From the NCBI RefSeq assembly GCF_937616625.2, contig NC_065575.1:33727001-33791000 (forward strand): a stretch of 64,000 nucleotides of DNA, written 5' to 3'. The notes beneath the pieces are model-generated. The model had not been told where the DNA came from, made no database searches, and was given only the letters and a program-made list of their open reading frames with translations. This DNA comes from Mercurialis annua (taxonomy: Eukaryota > Streptophyta > Magnoliopsida > Malpighiales > Euphorbiaceae). Positions within the stretch are counted from its first letter, which is position 1. Every line of letters starts with the position of its first letter. Shown piece by piece: positions 1 through 11,780 of this stretch. Position numbers and translations under genes: made by a program.

Positions 1-1860
1 AGATGGAAAAATTCAAAAGGAAAAAGCCGACGAAAGCAAGCTACCTCGAAATCGAGAACCCATTGGCAGCAGAAATCAGAGATGAGCCTTTCCCTTTAAA
101 TTACAAAATGCCGACACTAGACTACTATAGTGGAAGCAATGATCCTACAACACACCTAGGATATTTCTAGGTAACCATGATGGTTCAGAGTTTATCTGAG
201 GCAGCAGTATGCAAGATTTTCCCAACCACCCTCAAAGGACCGGCTGTAATTTGGTACCAAAGCTTGAAAGAAGGATCACTTCAGAGTTTTGACGAGTTAG
301 CGGAGGCCTTCCGAACTCACTTCGCACCGAGCATACACCGAAGAAAAAAGTCCAGTGATCTCAAGCTGTGCTACCAAAAACCAGGGGAGAGTTTGAAATT
401 TTTTGTTACCAGGTTCAATGAAGAAGCCATACTAGTAGAAGACCTGAACGACGACACAACAATAGACGCCATGAAAGACAATACCAACATGAATACATTT
501 TGAGACAACCTGATCACAAACCCGGTAGAAACTTACCCTTAGCCGATGAACCGAGCATGGAACTTCATCAATTTGGATGAAGAGCGTATAAGGAAGGCAG
601 CCAACTCGGCCGCACAATCGAGTGCCGCTAGACCACCCTTCAATCAGGACAATAGACAAGACAAGTTTAAACCCAGAAAACAGATACCACCGGCACCTTA
701 CCGAGCAGAAAGCCACAGACCGGTGAAAATAAAAAATCGGGCTTTTATCCCACTTAACCCACCGAGATCGCACATTTTGATGTGGATCCAAATCAACAAT
801 GAACCAGTGCGCTATCTACCGAAGTTGCAATACAAAGGAGACAAAGAAATACTGCCAGTTTCACGACAGACACAGGCACGTTACTGATGAATGCGGAAGT
901 CTTAAACGAAATCGACCGATTGGTGCAAGTGGGACGCCTAAAAGATTTTGTGGCGGAAAGTAAAAGTTACAACCTGGGAGGGAATAGCCGAGGAGAACAT
1001 AGCGGAAAAAGGGAAGAGGGACCACCTCCGAAGAGGCAAAATGTGTCTGGAGTAATCAATACAATAGTAGAAGGCATGACTGATCCCGGATATAAACGTG
1101 GCAGGCGCAAAAGGCAAAAAACGGTGATGAATATAACGGTGACCACACCCTTACCCGAGATTAGCTTCGGCCCGGCGGATGGCGAGGGTGTGGATTTCCC
1201 ACATCAGGGCCCCCTGGTAATTTTGGGTCTAAAAAAAACTTCTGGGTGATGAGGCAGTTAGTGGGCGAAGGAAGCTCGGTATATCTCATCAAAAAAGAGG
1301 CGTACCCTGGAATAGGGTGCTCGGTGTTAAATCTTAAACCGGTCAAAACTCCTCTGGTCGGACTGGGAGGACCACCAACAGTCGAGTTAGGGAAAGAAAG
1401 CGGACAATCAGATGGAGGCCTAGTTGGCATCACTAAAAAATTCAAGTCATTGTTCATGGTAGTGGATATGCCACTCGCCTACAATGTTATCCTCGGTAGA
1501 ACGATGCTATACAGCACCGGAGCAGTCACATGTATCAAATATCTGGCAATGAAAATTCCTACCGAGATTGGCGTGGTAACAGTCAAAGGGAGGCAAGACA
1601 TAGCCAAAATGTGCTATTTAGTATCCAAGAAGGGCGTATCGGAAGCACTAGCCATAAAAACAATGGAGATACCAGACTCGGATGAAGGAAAACCTTAACC
1701 ACATGGAAAGTTAGAAAAAGTAAGCCTGGCAGAAGCAACCCCGAGATCGGTTATGATAGGCGCAGAATTGCCTAATAATGTGGAAGAAGGAATAACCGAC
1801 ATGCTGATCAGAAATGAAGTAGAATTTGTTAACACACCGGGAGAGATAGAGGGAGTAGAC
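1..1860 (+). pseudogene. Tat-like Ty3/gypsy gag and protease remnant
   Basis: Internal part of a plant Ty3/gypsy retrotransposon. A gag capsid region is read at about 177-503 (motif GPAVIWYQSL, then FDELAEAFRTHF), followed by a basic region. A retropepsin-like region lies at about 1150-1560 (PHQGPLVI, then GEGSSVYLI, then MPLAYNVILGR). It is broken into three frames by stops. The position of the catalytic Asp, normally in a motif like VD-x-GSS, reads VGEGSS, so the protease is inactive as written. Coding sense stops at 1860 and resumes at 36690 with reverse transcriptase, so this is the left half of one element. The element's own LTR lies left of the window. The Tat lineage is judged from motif wording only. 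Confidence 0.85.
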
Positions 1861-3300
1861 TGTCACGACTCAATCTCATGGGCCGAGACCGGCGCTAGGG
1901 AATGGGAGTGGTAGCTCCGAAACCCGATGCAAGCCTAAAAACGTAAATAAAGTTTTTGCAAATATCATACGTCATGCATGACATACAAAAATACGTGTCA
2001 TGCTAAAACATGCCAGGCCATACATATAATCTAGAAGCCTCACATGGTAATAACGCAGCAAGCATAATACCTACATAAGTTTGAAATATCAGAGTTATAT
2101 TTACAGAAAACCGTTTGATACAAAATAAGACACAAACACCTATCCACTGCAACTCTAGAAGTAAAGTATTGTTTCTTTACAAACTTTCAAAATCCTAGAC
2201 TTCTGGAAGAAGGATAGAAGTCTGTTGCTTCAAAAATTCTTTTCACGTGAGAGGGAAAACTGTTAGGGGTCAGTATACGGAAATATACTGAGCGAGTTCA
2301 TATATTTACTAATAAGTATTCATTTAAAACATAGAACAATGCAATAGCGTTTAAATCACGTGTAACCATGTACAAGATCCGATTAAACCCTAATTCTCGA
2401 ACATGCCAAACGTAATTAATCAAATCAAACTAATCCAAGTGGTCCGGCCCCGGGATAACTCAACCGCGTCAGCCGTGACAAACCTCTGAATCCCAAGTTG
2501 TGGGTCCCGAGATAGTTCAACCGAGTCCAGCCCACTAGATACGGGTCCAGAGATAGTTCAACCGAGTTCAACCTCGTATCTACATTTCACATGTCCAACT
2601 TTCACATCATATTCATAATCATATTCACAACTGTGACTAATCGAAACTGGTGATTACGCAGTCCAATTGCCGCCTAATAGGAAGGCACGTTCCATCGGAT
2701 CAATATTGGTTTCAAACCAAACGTTAGTATTTCATGTAAAACATTGCATTTGAAAACATTTGATTCCAACATAAAGCAATATAAAGTATTTGCTTGTGTA
2801 AATACTTTAACAGTAATTTATATAAACTCACAGAAAATGCTATCACAAAAATACTACGGTGCTCAGAAACGTCAAGCTTCCCGAACTCCTTGTCCAGCTG
2901 TTTCTTGTCTCATCGGATCTAAAACGATTTGAAATGAAATATTCAAATAAGAATTCTATTCTAAAATTGACTCTAGATTCAAGACACAATGCGCTAAACT
3001 TATCGACTATCGTGCTTCTCACGTGTTCAATCCCGATAAACGGTTTCTAACTCGTTTCGGCTTAAATTTCTCTTCTGAGTTGATTCTCGATTAACCTCGT
3101 TAGGTCAACCAACTCAAATTAATCGATAAGTGATCAATTCCGATAACACTACGCGAAAACCGAGCGAGATTCAAAAATAAAACGATCGGGCGAGTTGTTG
3201 TGTGTCTCACTCTCTAACGGAATAAGACGGAGGAACTTAGTATGGTCATTTTTGATTGTGTGAGAATTTATTATGGATGTTTTTAGTGCAGGGACCTAAA
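1861..3300 (-). mobile_element. Ty3/gypsy LTR, 3' copy of the outer block
   Basis: The terminus and the following 70 bases (GGCGCTAGGGAATGGGAGTG and flanks) match the LTR ends at 22704 and, inverted, at 34522 and 20993. It carries two of the loop-conserved hairpins at 2500-2582. The inner boundary is not clear: sequence from about 3060 to 3240 is still LTR-like, and no TATTACA end was found. Confidence 0.7.
2500..2582 (-). repeat. Two LTR hairpins with conserved loop (copy A)
   Basis: The first stem is GTGGG (2500-2504) with CCCAC (2531-2535). The second is TAGATACG (2536-2543) with CGTATCTA (2575-2582). Both loops contain the reverse complement of the core AACTCGGTTGAACTATCTCG. The two stems are unrelated in sequence. 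A weaker third unit may precede them at about 2441-2475. Confidence 0.75.
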
Positions 3301-3669
3301 TGTACGTTTGGCCTTTGTTTTTGATGAGGTTGTACATGTACATAGCTAATTTGTTTATGCAAAGTAAAAAGTACAAAGTAAACCCTCATAGTTTTCTTAA
3401 AAATACAGATTAATTCTCAAAACTGTTTTAGGTACAAATACAATCATAGCCTCTAAATTGAACAAATAAACCTCCGTCCATCATGTTATAAACGGGCTTA
3501 ATTGATGATGTGGCAGAGGAAAAAGATTAAAAAAAAACCTTAATGCTTCTAGTATTTACCAACTTTATATTTATAATCTGATTTAACCAATTTAAACTCA
3601 ATTTAATCTGATTAAATTAATCAAAACTCAATTTAATCTAAATAAATCAATCAAGATCCAATTAATAAA
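3301..3669. other. AT-rich intergenic sequence
   Basis: Low-complexity, T-rich sequence containing a stretch of the type found in MULE arms (3360-3500, 'aaaccctcatag...'). No open frame, RNA gene or complete element end was found. Confidence 0.4.
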
Positions 3670-4662
3670 GGCTAATGGACTGGAAAAAAAACTCAGACCT
3701 TTGTTTTGGTTTTCAATTCCATCCCGACGTAGCAATTTTTTTAATTTTATCATATTTCGTGTTTTTAGTTTTCAATTGCACACTTAAGCATTAAATTGAC
3801 TCTTTTCATTTGGATATATTCAAAATAGATCCTTTATATTTTATTAAGTAATCTAAATATTCTTTAATATTATAAATTATACAGAATATCCATCTTCTTC
3901 CTAATCAAAAAAAATTAAATAAATAAATAATTTTTTTTAAGTTGCCGGAGGAGGCAGCTCCTGGCATGAGGAGCTTCTGCTCCTCCTTGAGAAGCAAATC
4001 TCCTCGACGAGAAGCAACAACTCCTCGCCTGAAGAGCATATGCTCCTTAGGCCAGGAGCTGCCGGAGATGGAGCAGCTGCTCCTTCTCCGGAAACTAAAA
4101 AAAAGTTAAGCTTTTTAATTTTATTTTAGGATCTATTTAAAATTTATTTAAGTTTAAGGATTTATTTGAATTTGTCCAAATGAAAATAAATATGAAATAA
4201 TCCTTAAATAAAGTTATTTTATACTCACTCTGTTCCAATAGAGTTGTCCAGTTTGACTTTATCACACAGTTTAAGAAAAACAATCATTGTTTATGGATTT
4301 TGTAAATTTTTCTTTATTTTTCTTGTCATACCATTATTTAATATAGGTCCCACTAGCAATACTTTCAATTTACTCATTAGTGGATTTTAAATAGGGGTAA
4401 TATAGAAAAGTTGAGTGTAAAAAATGTTACTTTTTGAAAGTGGACAAGAGTTTTGGGACAAAAAAATTTCTTAAAGTGGACAATTCTATTGGTACGGAGG
4501 GAGTATATTTTAATTCTTATAATAATAAATTCATTTATATTTTTCGAATTCAGGGTGCAATTGAAAACCAAAAATACGAAATAGGGTAAAATTGAAAAAA
4601 TTGCTACGTCGGGTAGAATTGAAAACCAAAACAAAGATCGGGATTTTGTCAGCCTATTAGCC
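3670..4662. mobile_element. Non-autonomous MULE with long terminal inverted repeats
   Basis: The ends are GGCTAATGGACTGG and, inverted, GGCTAATAGGCTGAC. Similarity between the arms continues for about 110 bases (both contain TTTGTTTTGGTTTTCAATTC). The flanking 9-mers attaataaa and atcaatcaa match at 7 of 9 positions, consistent with an old 9-bp Mutator duplication. The centre (3945-4095) is G+C-rich and rich in self-complementary words such as GGAGGAGGCAGCTCC and CTCCTGGC/GCCAGGAG. No transposase is present. Confidence 0.8.
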
Positions 4663-5946
4663 ATCAATCAAACCTAATTAAGCATAATCAAATCAAGTGA
4701 AGGGTGCAATCACCCAAATTCTCTTTGACCTTTCATTCCCTTTTCAATTTCACCCGACATTATAATTTTATTTAATTCACCCAAATTCACAACTTTGGTC
4801 TCTAATTCTACCCTAAAAACTAAATGCTTGTGATTGATTTCCAAACACAAATGTTGCAAGATTCGGCATTGTGTTTCCAAACACAGTACTGCATGAAATC
4901 TCCTTATAAGTCCCTTAGCATATGTATTTAGAGTAGTGCTATATAACCCTCCTTTTTAATCCTCCTTCTTTAACCCACCTGACGTGACAACAAACCAGTG
5001 GATGCATTAAAAGTTGTTTTTTGAGATATACACTTTTGGAGGGTAATCGGACGAATTAAATGCTGCCACGTAAGGAGGGATAATGAAGAAGATACAAAAT
5101 GGTGGGTTAAATAGCATTTTCCATGTATTTAACACTATTTTTGTGTTTGTTTAGCGCATGATTATGGATTACGATGTTCTTTGTTTTGCAAGTATGATCC
5201 TTATCTGGTTTTTCTTTTAATGATTTTTAACTATTACATTATTGTCCTTAAAATGCTCCTTAGGGTTGAATATGTAGGTAAATGCAATTTGGACTTGCTT
5301 GGATAATACGGTTTTAGAAATTGAGAATTACTTTTTTTTCCCAATTTAGTGTAAGATTATCTTTTTCTTTCTTGGGGTGATTTGTTTTTATATATTTTTG
5401 TCTTGGCATATTTGTGGTATATTTATTTCTTAGTCAATGGATCAAACCAAGACTCTGACCCTTAGTGAAGGGTGCAATCAAGTCAATACCGCAAGGTAGA
5501 CTTATCTATTGATTGGAAGACCCTGCCTCTTAGTGATGGATGCTATCGAGTCTGGTCGAAATATTGCAAGATCAACTTTTGAATTATTTACAATCGATCG
5601 AGTCCCGTACTTATGTAAGTATTCAATGATTTGTTGAGCTGTTCTTTCCATGGTGCAGTCCTGTTCATTTCATTTTACTCGTTCTACAAGGCAGGTGCAT
5701 CATCGAGGTCTCTCCATAAACTGATGTCGTTTCAACCCGACGTTCACAATGACATGCTATGTTTTGTTTGAAAATTGGCATAGTTTTACTCTATTAGCTT
5801 GAAAAGTTCTAAACTTATGCAGTAGTATGTCTGAATTGCCATTTTTACATGACTTATAACACACTAACACATACATAATTGTACTAGTTAACTATAATTT
5901 GATGTTCATTAACTTGTTTGTTATATCATATGTAAGTTTTCAATTA
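4663..5946. other. Intergenic sequence with a diverged local duplication
   Basis: No gene seen. The segment 5340-5420 resembles 8655-8735, and 4850-4880 resembles 9040-9075, so the flanks of the cysteine-rich gene appear partly duplicated here. An imperfect duplication of about 65 bp lies at 5458-5560, with the two copies sharing the CTTAGTGA word. Confidence 0.4.
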
Positions 5947-6977
5947 GGATGGGGAAAAGGTGCAAAAATAACCCTCATGTATACCCCTTGTCTCTTGTTG
6001 ACACTTCATGTATTTCAGATCTCAAATATGACCTTAATGTCTTAAAAAATTAACAAAAACACACACCAAATTGACGGTGTTATACAATTCCTGTTAACTT
6101 AATGATGTGGCATCATATTTGGACAAATAAGCAATTAATGTACTTTCTTCTTCCTCGTCTTCTTTCCAAAACCCCCAAATTCCTTTCTTTAAAATTTAAA
6201 ACCCGAGAACTTTTTTTTTTATCTAATATTATTGTTAGTAATAATTAATAGTTATCCCGTAATATGTAAAAAGATGGGTTCTCTAAAAGTTAATGGATAT
6301 GGAGTATTATTTTCAGCTGTAGCAGATTCCCCAATTCAAACACTGCTGAATCCTCTCCCACTACCGTTCTTCCTCGCTGCTTGTATCTACATCTCTAATG
6401 GAAGTTCTAATCAAGAATTTCCTGATGAAAAATAGCGCACATTTTTAGTTTGGTCTCCTGAAATTCAAGAAATTTGAAGACTTCTTTTGGTCTGAGAAGG
6501 AGGGTTTTGAAGCTGCTAAGTGAATCTGGTTAATGATTGAAGGCCGATGTGTAGAGGAGAAGGGATTCAAGAGAATTAGGGAAGATGTCATTTTTATTGT
6601 TGTTGTTCTTCAAATAATTGAAAGTGTGTTATAGTTTGGTTTGCATGTTTACTGGGTACAATAAATTGGTAAGCATCTTATGCTGCTGATGCTTTTAGTA
6701 ATGAATATGATTAAGCTAGCCTTAGTTATTATTGCAAATCATATAGATAGGTGAATGACGATTGTAGTGGTAAAATCTTGTGAAATTCTAATGTGCAGTG
6801 GTTGAAGGGAGGTATCATGTTCACACTTTTATTTGGATTTCAATTTTAGAGAAAGGAATTTTAGGATTTTGAATTTTAGATAAAGGATTTTGGAGACTAA
6901 ACAAATGAAGAAGAAGGAAGTAAAAACAGGTTAATGGTGATTTTAATTGCTTATCTGTCCAAATATGTCGCCACATC
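5947..6977. repeat. Probable truncated inverted-repeat element
   Basis: Sequence at 6103-6140 (GATGTGGCATCATATTTGGA...) recurs inverted at 6940-6981. The centre includes a pyrimidine-rich stretch facing a purine-rich one. The right arm stops where the copia LTR begins, so the element looks interrupted by that LTR. Superfamily not determined; MULE-like by appearance. Confidence 0.45.
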
Positions 6978-7306
6978 TGAAGAAAAATGAAATCTTTATT
7001 GATAATGGAAAATCTGATTACAACTTAAGTCCAATCTGCTTTATATACTTTTAGCAATTGAACAGAATATTCTAAGACTGTTAAAATAACTACCTCTACT
7101 AACAGAATCAACTAACACCATTTGTAACTAACTGACTCATTAACTTGTTGACTAAGTCACAGAAAACTCATGCTTTCTGTGTGAGTTTGTTACTTGTTGC
7201 TGCATGTGCAACATGCTTCCCTCATGTTTGCTGATTCAATCCTTGCTGTGCATGCACAGATTGCTGACATGTACAAATTCTGGATTGCTGATGTGTATCT
7301 CTGTCA
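6978..7306 (-). mobile_element. Ty1/copia 3' LTR
   Basis: Read on the minus strand the LTR starts TGACAGAG and ends TTCTTCA, about 329 bp. It has a TATA-like GTATATAAAG and an AATAAAG polyadenylation word near its 3' end. A purine tract TTAAGGGAGGG just upstream (7310-7320) fits the polypurine tract. The partner LTR is absent. Confidence 0.75.
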
Positions 7307-7920
7307 TTACCCTCCCTTAAGCTGGCAGTGAAGATGTTGAGCAAGCCAAGCTTAGTAATTGCAGAAGTAAAAGCATGAGGAGCTAGAGGCTTTGTGAAGC
7401 AGTCTGCAAGTTGTAAGGCAGAGGGAACAGGCAGCAAATGAATAATTCCATCAGCTATTTTTTCTCTTATCAAGTGACAGTCTATCTCTATATGCTTAGT
7501 CCTCTCATGGAAGACAGGATTATGGGCAAGCTGGATTGCTGATTGACTATCACTATAGACTAGAGCAGGTTGAGTATGAGTTTGATGTAAATCCTTTAAG
7601 AGATATAGTAACCATTGTATTTCACAGGTAAGGGCAGATAGTGCTCTATACTCAGCCTCTGAGCTAGACCTGGAAACTGTGGTTTGCTTTTTGGACCTCC
7701 AGCAAATCAAAGATGATCCAAGAAAGACACACATTCCTGAGATTGACCTCCTGCTATCTTTGCAGGTTGCCCAGTCAGAATCTGTAAACCCCTTAAGCTG
7801 CACAGAAGTTTCTGAAGGGAAGTATAAACCTTTGCCTGGAGCTGACTTGATGTACTTTAACACTCTATAAACAGCAGACATATGATTCTCAGTAGGCTTA
7901 TCTAAGAATTTGTGACAAGA
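7307..7920 (-). pseudogene. Ty1/copia RNase H, C-terminal fragment of pol
   Basis: The frame is open from 7920 to 7222 and runs into the LTR. Recognisable copia RNase H motifs in order: [55 protein letters not shown] and LADCFTKPL. The junction with reverse transcriptase reads [16 protein letters not shown]. Only this end survives; the polyprotein is cut at 7920, directly next to the 3' region of the cysteine-rich gene. RNase H itself carries no stop, so the insertion looks fairly recent. Confidence 0.85.
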
Positions 7921-8116
7921 AGATGGTTTCTTTATTTATTATGGAGAACAATCATACATGCAGATATGAAAGCCTCACAATTAGGTAGAAACTTAGAGTA
8001 GATTTTCAAAGAAAAATCATATTTGGCACACTACACACAAAGACAAATAGAAAATACAACAATACATTGAGCACCCTTTTTTATGCAGATATGAAAGCAT
8101 CATCCCGATCCTGCAG

Positions 8117-8459
8117 TCAATTTGCAGAGACCACTCGAAACTCCATTGATTCTTCATTTTGAGAGCAACAGTTATCCCCGCAGCATGATTTAATGCAGCC
8201 TACAGGAAGTGGGACGGGATAGCAGCAGGTTGGAAACCAACAATCTTCACATAACAAACAATTAGCAGTAGGTTGGAAACCATTAGTTATATTCATTCGT
8301 AAACTATAATAATAAGAAAACAAGATTTTTTTTACCTGGTTGTGGTTGTGCCATAAAAGTATGAAGACGAGGGGCTGCAGTTGCATTTGCACAGATGGCA
8401 ATGGATACCAACACTAAAGCACATGCCAAACCAACACTTAAACTTTCCTTCTTCGCCAT
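8117..8459 (-). CDS. Small secreted cysteine-rich protein, two exons
   Basis: I do not recognise the family. Exons are 8459-8336 and 8244-8117 on the minus strand, joined in frame by a GT-AG intron (donor GTAAAAAA, acceptor TGTGAAG), giving 83 residues. Residues 1-28 look like a signal peptide (MAKKESLSVG, then the hydrophobic LACALVLVSIAICANATA). The mature part has eight cysteines arranged C-x4-CC-x8-C-x3-CC-x3-CC, Pro-rich between the second and third blocks. This suggests a disulfide-rich extracellular peptide; role unknown. A TATA-like word lies 28-36 nt upstream of the ATG and AATAAA words lie at about 7930-7940. The nearer acceptor (TTATTATAG) would shift the frame. It is surrounded by transposon sequence; expression is unproven. 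Confidence 0.6.
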
Positions 8460-8486
8460 CTTTGTTTCTTGATGTTCTCATGCACC

Positions 8487-8495
8487 CTTTTTATA
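8487..8495 (-). promoter_or_regulatory. TATA-like box of the cysteine-rich gene
   Basis: TATAAAAAG on the minus strand, 36 nt from its first base to the ATG at 8459. If used, the 5' leader would be only about 5-10 nt, which is short, so the true start site could differ. Confidence 0.4.
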
Positions 8496-10247
8496 GATAC
8501 TACATTTTTTGTTTATCTTGAACCACTCGATAAGAGAGCCCGTGTTGCCGACACCTGAGAAGAAGATAAACCTAAAGTGGATCCATCTAACACTAAACCC
8601 TAATTAATGAAGTGGATCCATCTACCACTAAAGACTAATAAATTAATATGCCATATTAAGTGCAGAGTTATCCTTTCCTTTCTAAGGGTGATTCTTTTTT
8701 GTTATGTTTTTGTAAGCTTGACATATTTGTAATGAACAAAGGGTCAACGCGCCCACTAAACTTGTGTCACGGGGTTATCTAACCCAATTTATACTTCGTA
8801 ATTTTTTTAAATATTAAAGTGTAAATTTGCCTGTTCCCCCTTCATACTTATAGAATAGTTATGGATGGATATAAATCTTTGGACTAAACTCTTACACTAA
8901 AAGTTTCTATTCGGGTTTAAACAATTAAATTCCAATATAGATTTTTTTATACTTTAGTTATCGTAATATTTCTTTTGTCCCTTTTAACATTCCAATTTTG
9001 ATATTATGTGCATATATCTATTCACATGGGAAGTATGAAACTAAATACTGCAAGATTCCGGATTGTGTTTCATCTCAGGAATTTTTTGTTTTTAATTTCT
9101 CACAAAAAAATTTATAATGTCATTATGTTGATAGAACTTGATTCATATTTTTTTAAGATAATTAGTTTCTTATTTATGTGAATTAATGTATATCATGTAT
9201 AACTTTTATTTTTAATAAGAAATCATTTACTATTTTGAAAATTAGTAAAATATTAATAGGTCTTAAACTGACTATTCTTTTAAAAATAAAGAATACCGAT
9301 GTCAATTTTTAAAATTAGGAATTTTAAAAAGTTCAACTTGAAATGATCCAAAATAATTGTATAAAAGATTAAGTAACTTGATGGATAAATGATGATTAAA
9401 GTATGTGTTTAATATTTTGATTTGATGGTAAATATTTTGTAAGTTTAGAGATTTGAGCTATTAAAAAGGATTATTTGTCAAATACACTATTTTAAAAAGT
9501 ATTATCATTTTTTACACCAAATTTCCATAATTCCCACTATACACTAATAACAACTATATTTATAAAAATATTTACTATATATAAAGACCTTATCTCATTT
9601 TAAGTTAAAATTTTATATAGTCACATTCTTTCTTCTCTCATTTCTCTTCTCTCTTTCTTTCAAAATTTTCTCTTTTTTTCTTCTTTTCCATTTACTTTTC
9701 TGTTCGCGCTTCCATTCATCTACTTTTGGTGGATTTCTCGTCTCTTTCGGTGCTTTTCCGTTCGTCTCTTCTATTCGCACTTTTCCATTCGTCTCTTCCG
9801 TTCACATTTTTTCATTCGTCTAATATGTTCGCTGTGAATTTCTCGACGTTTTTATACTTTTATAAATTTTTAGCATTTTTGTGATGATTTAGATATTTTG
9901 TAAATAAATTATTGTAGATCTATTTTTTTATTTATAGAATTTTTTATTTTTCATATAATTCTTTTGTCTTGTTTTTGTTCACCGATTTATTCTTTTATAT
10001 TGATGCTACTGATTTTGTAAACAACAAATGATTTATGGTGTATTTACAGTGTTTTTATGGTGTATTTGCGTTATAGTGTATCTCTAGTGTATTAATAGTA
10101 TATTTCTAGTGTTTTCTGGTTTATCCATGTTTTTTTGGTGATTTCCTGGTGTGTATGTATTTTTTTGGTGTATTTGCAATATTTTTATGTTATACACTAT
10201 AAAAACACTAACGATGCACTATAAAAACACCATAGTTATATTAAAAA
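8496..10247. other. AT-rich intergenic sequence upstream of the cysteine-rich gene
   Basis: No gene seen. The segment 8520-8645 has a diverged copy at 16812-16915 (shared GCCGACAC, GGATCCATCTAACACTAA and CCTAATTAATGAAG). 9610-9830 is a CT-rich tract with 'ttcgtctcttc' words, and 10010-10200 repeats 'gtgtatt' and 'gtgtttt' words. Confidence 0.4.
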
Positions 10248-10583
10248 GGCCAAATGTTCTAAAAAGGCTAAATCTTTTATAAAAGTTTCACAAAAGTCCT
10301 GATCTTTCAATTTTGTCGATTTTGGCCAAAAACAGATTATTTGGTTTCAATTATGGCCAACTCTCAATTTGATTTCAATTGCCTATATGGCGCTTACGTG
10401 GCATGCACATATATCGAAAGGTCAGGACTTTTGTGAAACCGAATAATCCATTTTTGGCTAAAATCGACAAAATTAAAAGGTCAGGACTTTTGTGAAACCA
10501 AATAATCAGTTTTTGGCCAAAATCGATAAAATTGAAAGGTCGGGACTTTTGTGAAAGATTTGGCCTTTTTACGACATTTGACC
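10248..10583. mobile_element. Short non-autonomous MULE (MITE)
   Basis: 336 bp. The ends GGCCAAATGTTCTAAAAAGG and, inverted, GGTCAAATGTCGTAAAAAGG continue as inverted repeats for about 80 bases. Perfect 9-bp target duplication TATTAAAAA at 10239-10247 and 10584-10592. The long open frame inside it is composed of repeated 'tttggccaaaatcga' words and is not a gene. Confidence 0.9.
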
Positions 10584-10592
10584 TATTAAAAA

Positions 10593-10960
10593 AACACAAT
10601 AGATACACTAACAAAAAATGATAAAAAAACACAAAGCATAAATCAGTAAAAAAATGAAAAAAGATATTTTCAAAATTAAGGTATTTTTGATAGGATTCAA
10701 CTCACTTTTAGAATTTGGTCGGAGGTACCCTTATATACCTTAGTTGTTCTATTATATAATATCACAAAAGAGTCTTCACATTAAAAAAAGTAAATTTTTA
10801 TTATCTATAATAATTATAGCTATCTTTATTTATTAATTTATTATATTTAATATTTTGATAATTTTTTGTGTTGAATTATAAGCATACCAAATATTTTTTT
10901 TATTGATCTATGACTGTTTTTATTAATTTACAGTTTATTTTCCATTGCATAATAAATTAA
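10593..10960. other. AT-rich spacer
   Basis: Nothing recognisable between two MULE-type insertions. Confidence 0.3.
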
Positions 10961-11780
10961 GGAAAATTTACACTCTATACTAAAATAAGATAAAATATTT
11001 ACAAATATATTAATTTGTCTTTATCTTTACAAAAATATTTTTCATATTTCCAAAAATACTATCTTATCTCTTTTATTAACAAAAATATCATTTATTCATT
11101 TTTCTTCATCTTCTCCACCCAAATTCTAATTTTATTTTTTTTCATCCTCCATTAACATCCACCACTATCAATCTTCATCTTATAAAATCACCACCATCAT
11201 TTATTGTCCTTCTCCTCCACTTGCTGCCGCACTCTCTCCACGCCGCCCGCTGCTCCGCTCGCCGGCGCCTCTAATAATCGCCGTCGCCGCCGCCTTTAAC
11301 AATCGTCGCCTTCATGCCGCCATCGTATTTATTTTTCAAAATCAAATTTAAAATGTTACGAAATCATATTTGTATGTGTAGATATATGATTTTTTTTGTA
11401 TGTATAGATTTAGGATTTATTGTATATGATTTATAATTTGAATTTTCAAATCTAAACACTTGATTATCAATTGCCTATTTCGTTTGTTTTTGGATTTTCA
11501 GTTTGTCTTCATCCTCATCTCTTCAGATCTTATTTTTTTTAATTGCATACAATCTGTATTATATACGGATTATATACGGATAATATACAGATTATATGCA
11601 TATTATATATCAAACAAATATAAAAACTGGAAAATTTGAAATTTTATATAAAAATTGTAATTTTGTAAATATTTTTTTAAAAAATATATTTTTATAATTA
11701 TTTTTTGTATTTCTGTTAAAAAATGCATGTAGCATTTTTGTAAATATTTTTATTTTTTCAGATATTTGTGTAAAAACCTC
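10961..11780. mobile_element. Non-autonomous MULE with GC-rich core
   Basis: 820 bp. The ends GGAAAATTTACAC and, inverted, GAGGTTTTTACAC are imperfect. Perfect 9-bp duplication ATAAATTAA at 10952-10960 and 11781-11789. The core (about 11200-11325) is rich in CCGCC/GCCG words inside otherwise AT-rich arms. A related copy lies inverted at about 13590-14200. Confidence 0.8.

Noticed and set aside
4377..4667. Minus-strand frame of 96 codons
   Set aside because: Falls on the MULE right arm; a related arm in the same window gives unrelated peptides and there is no domain.
10375..10632. Minus-strand frame of 85 codons
   Set aside because: Covers a 336-bp MITE and crosses its target duplication; built from repeated arm words.
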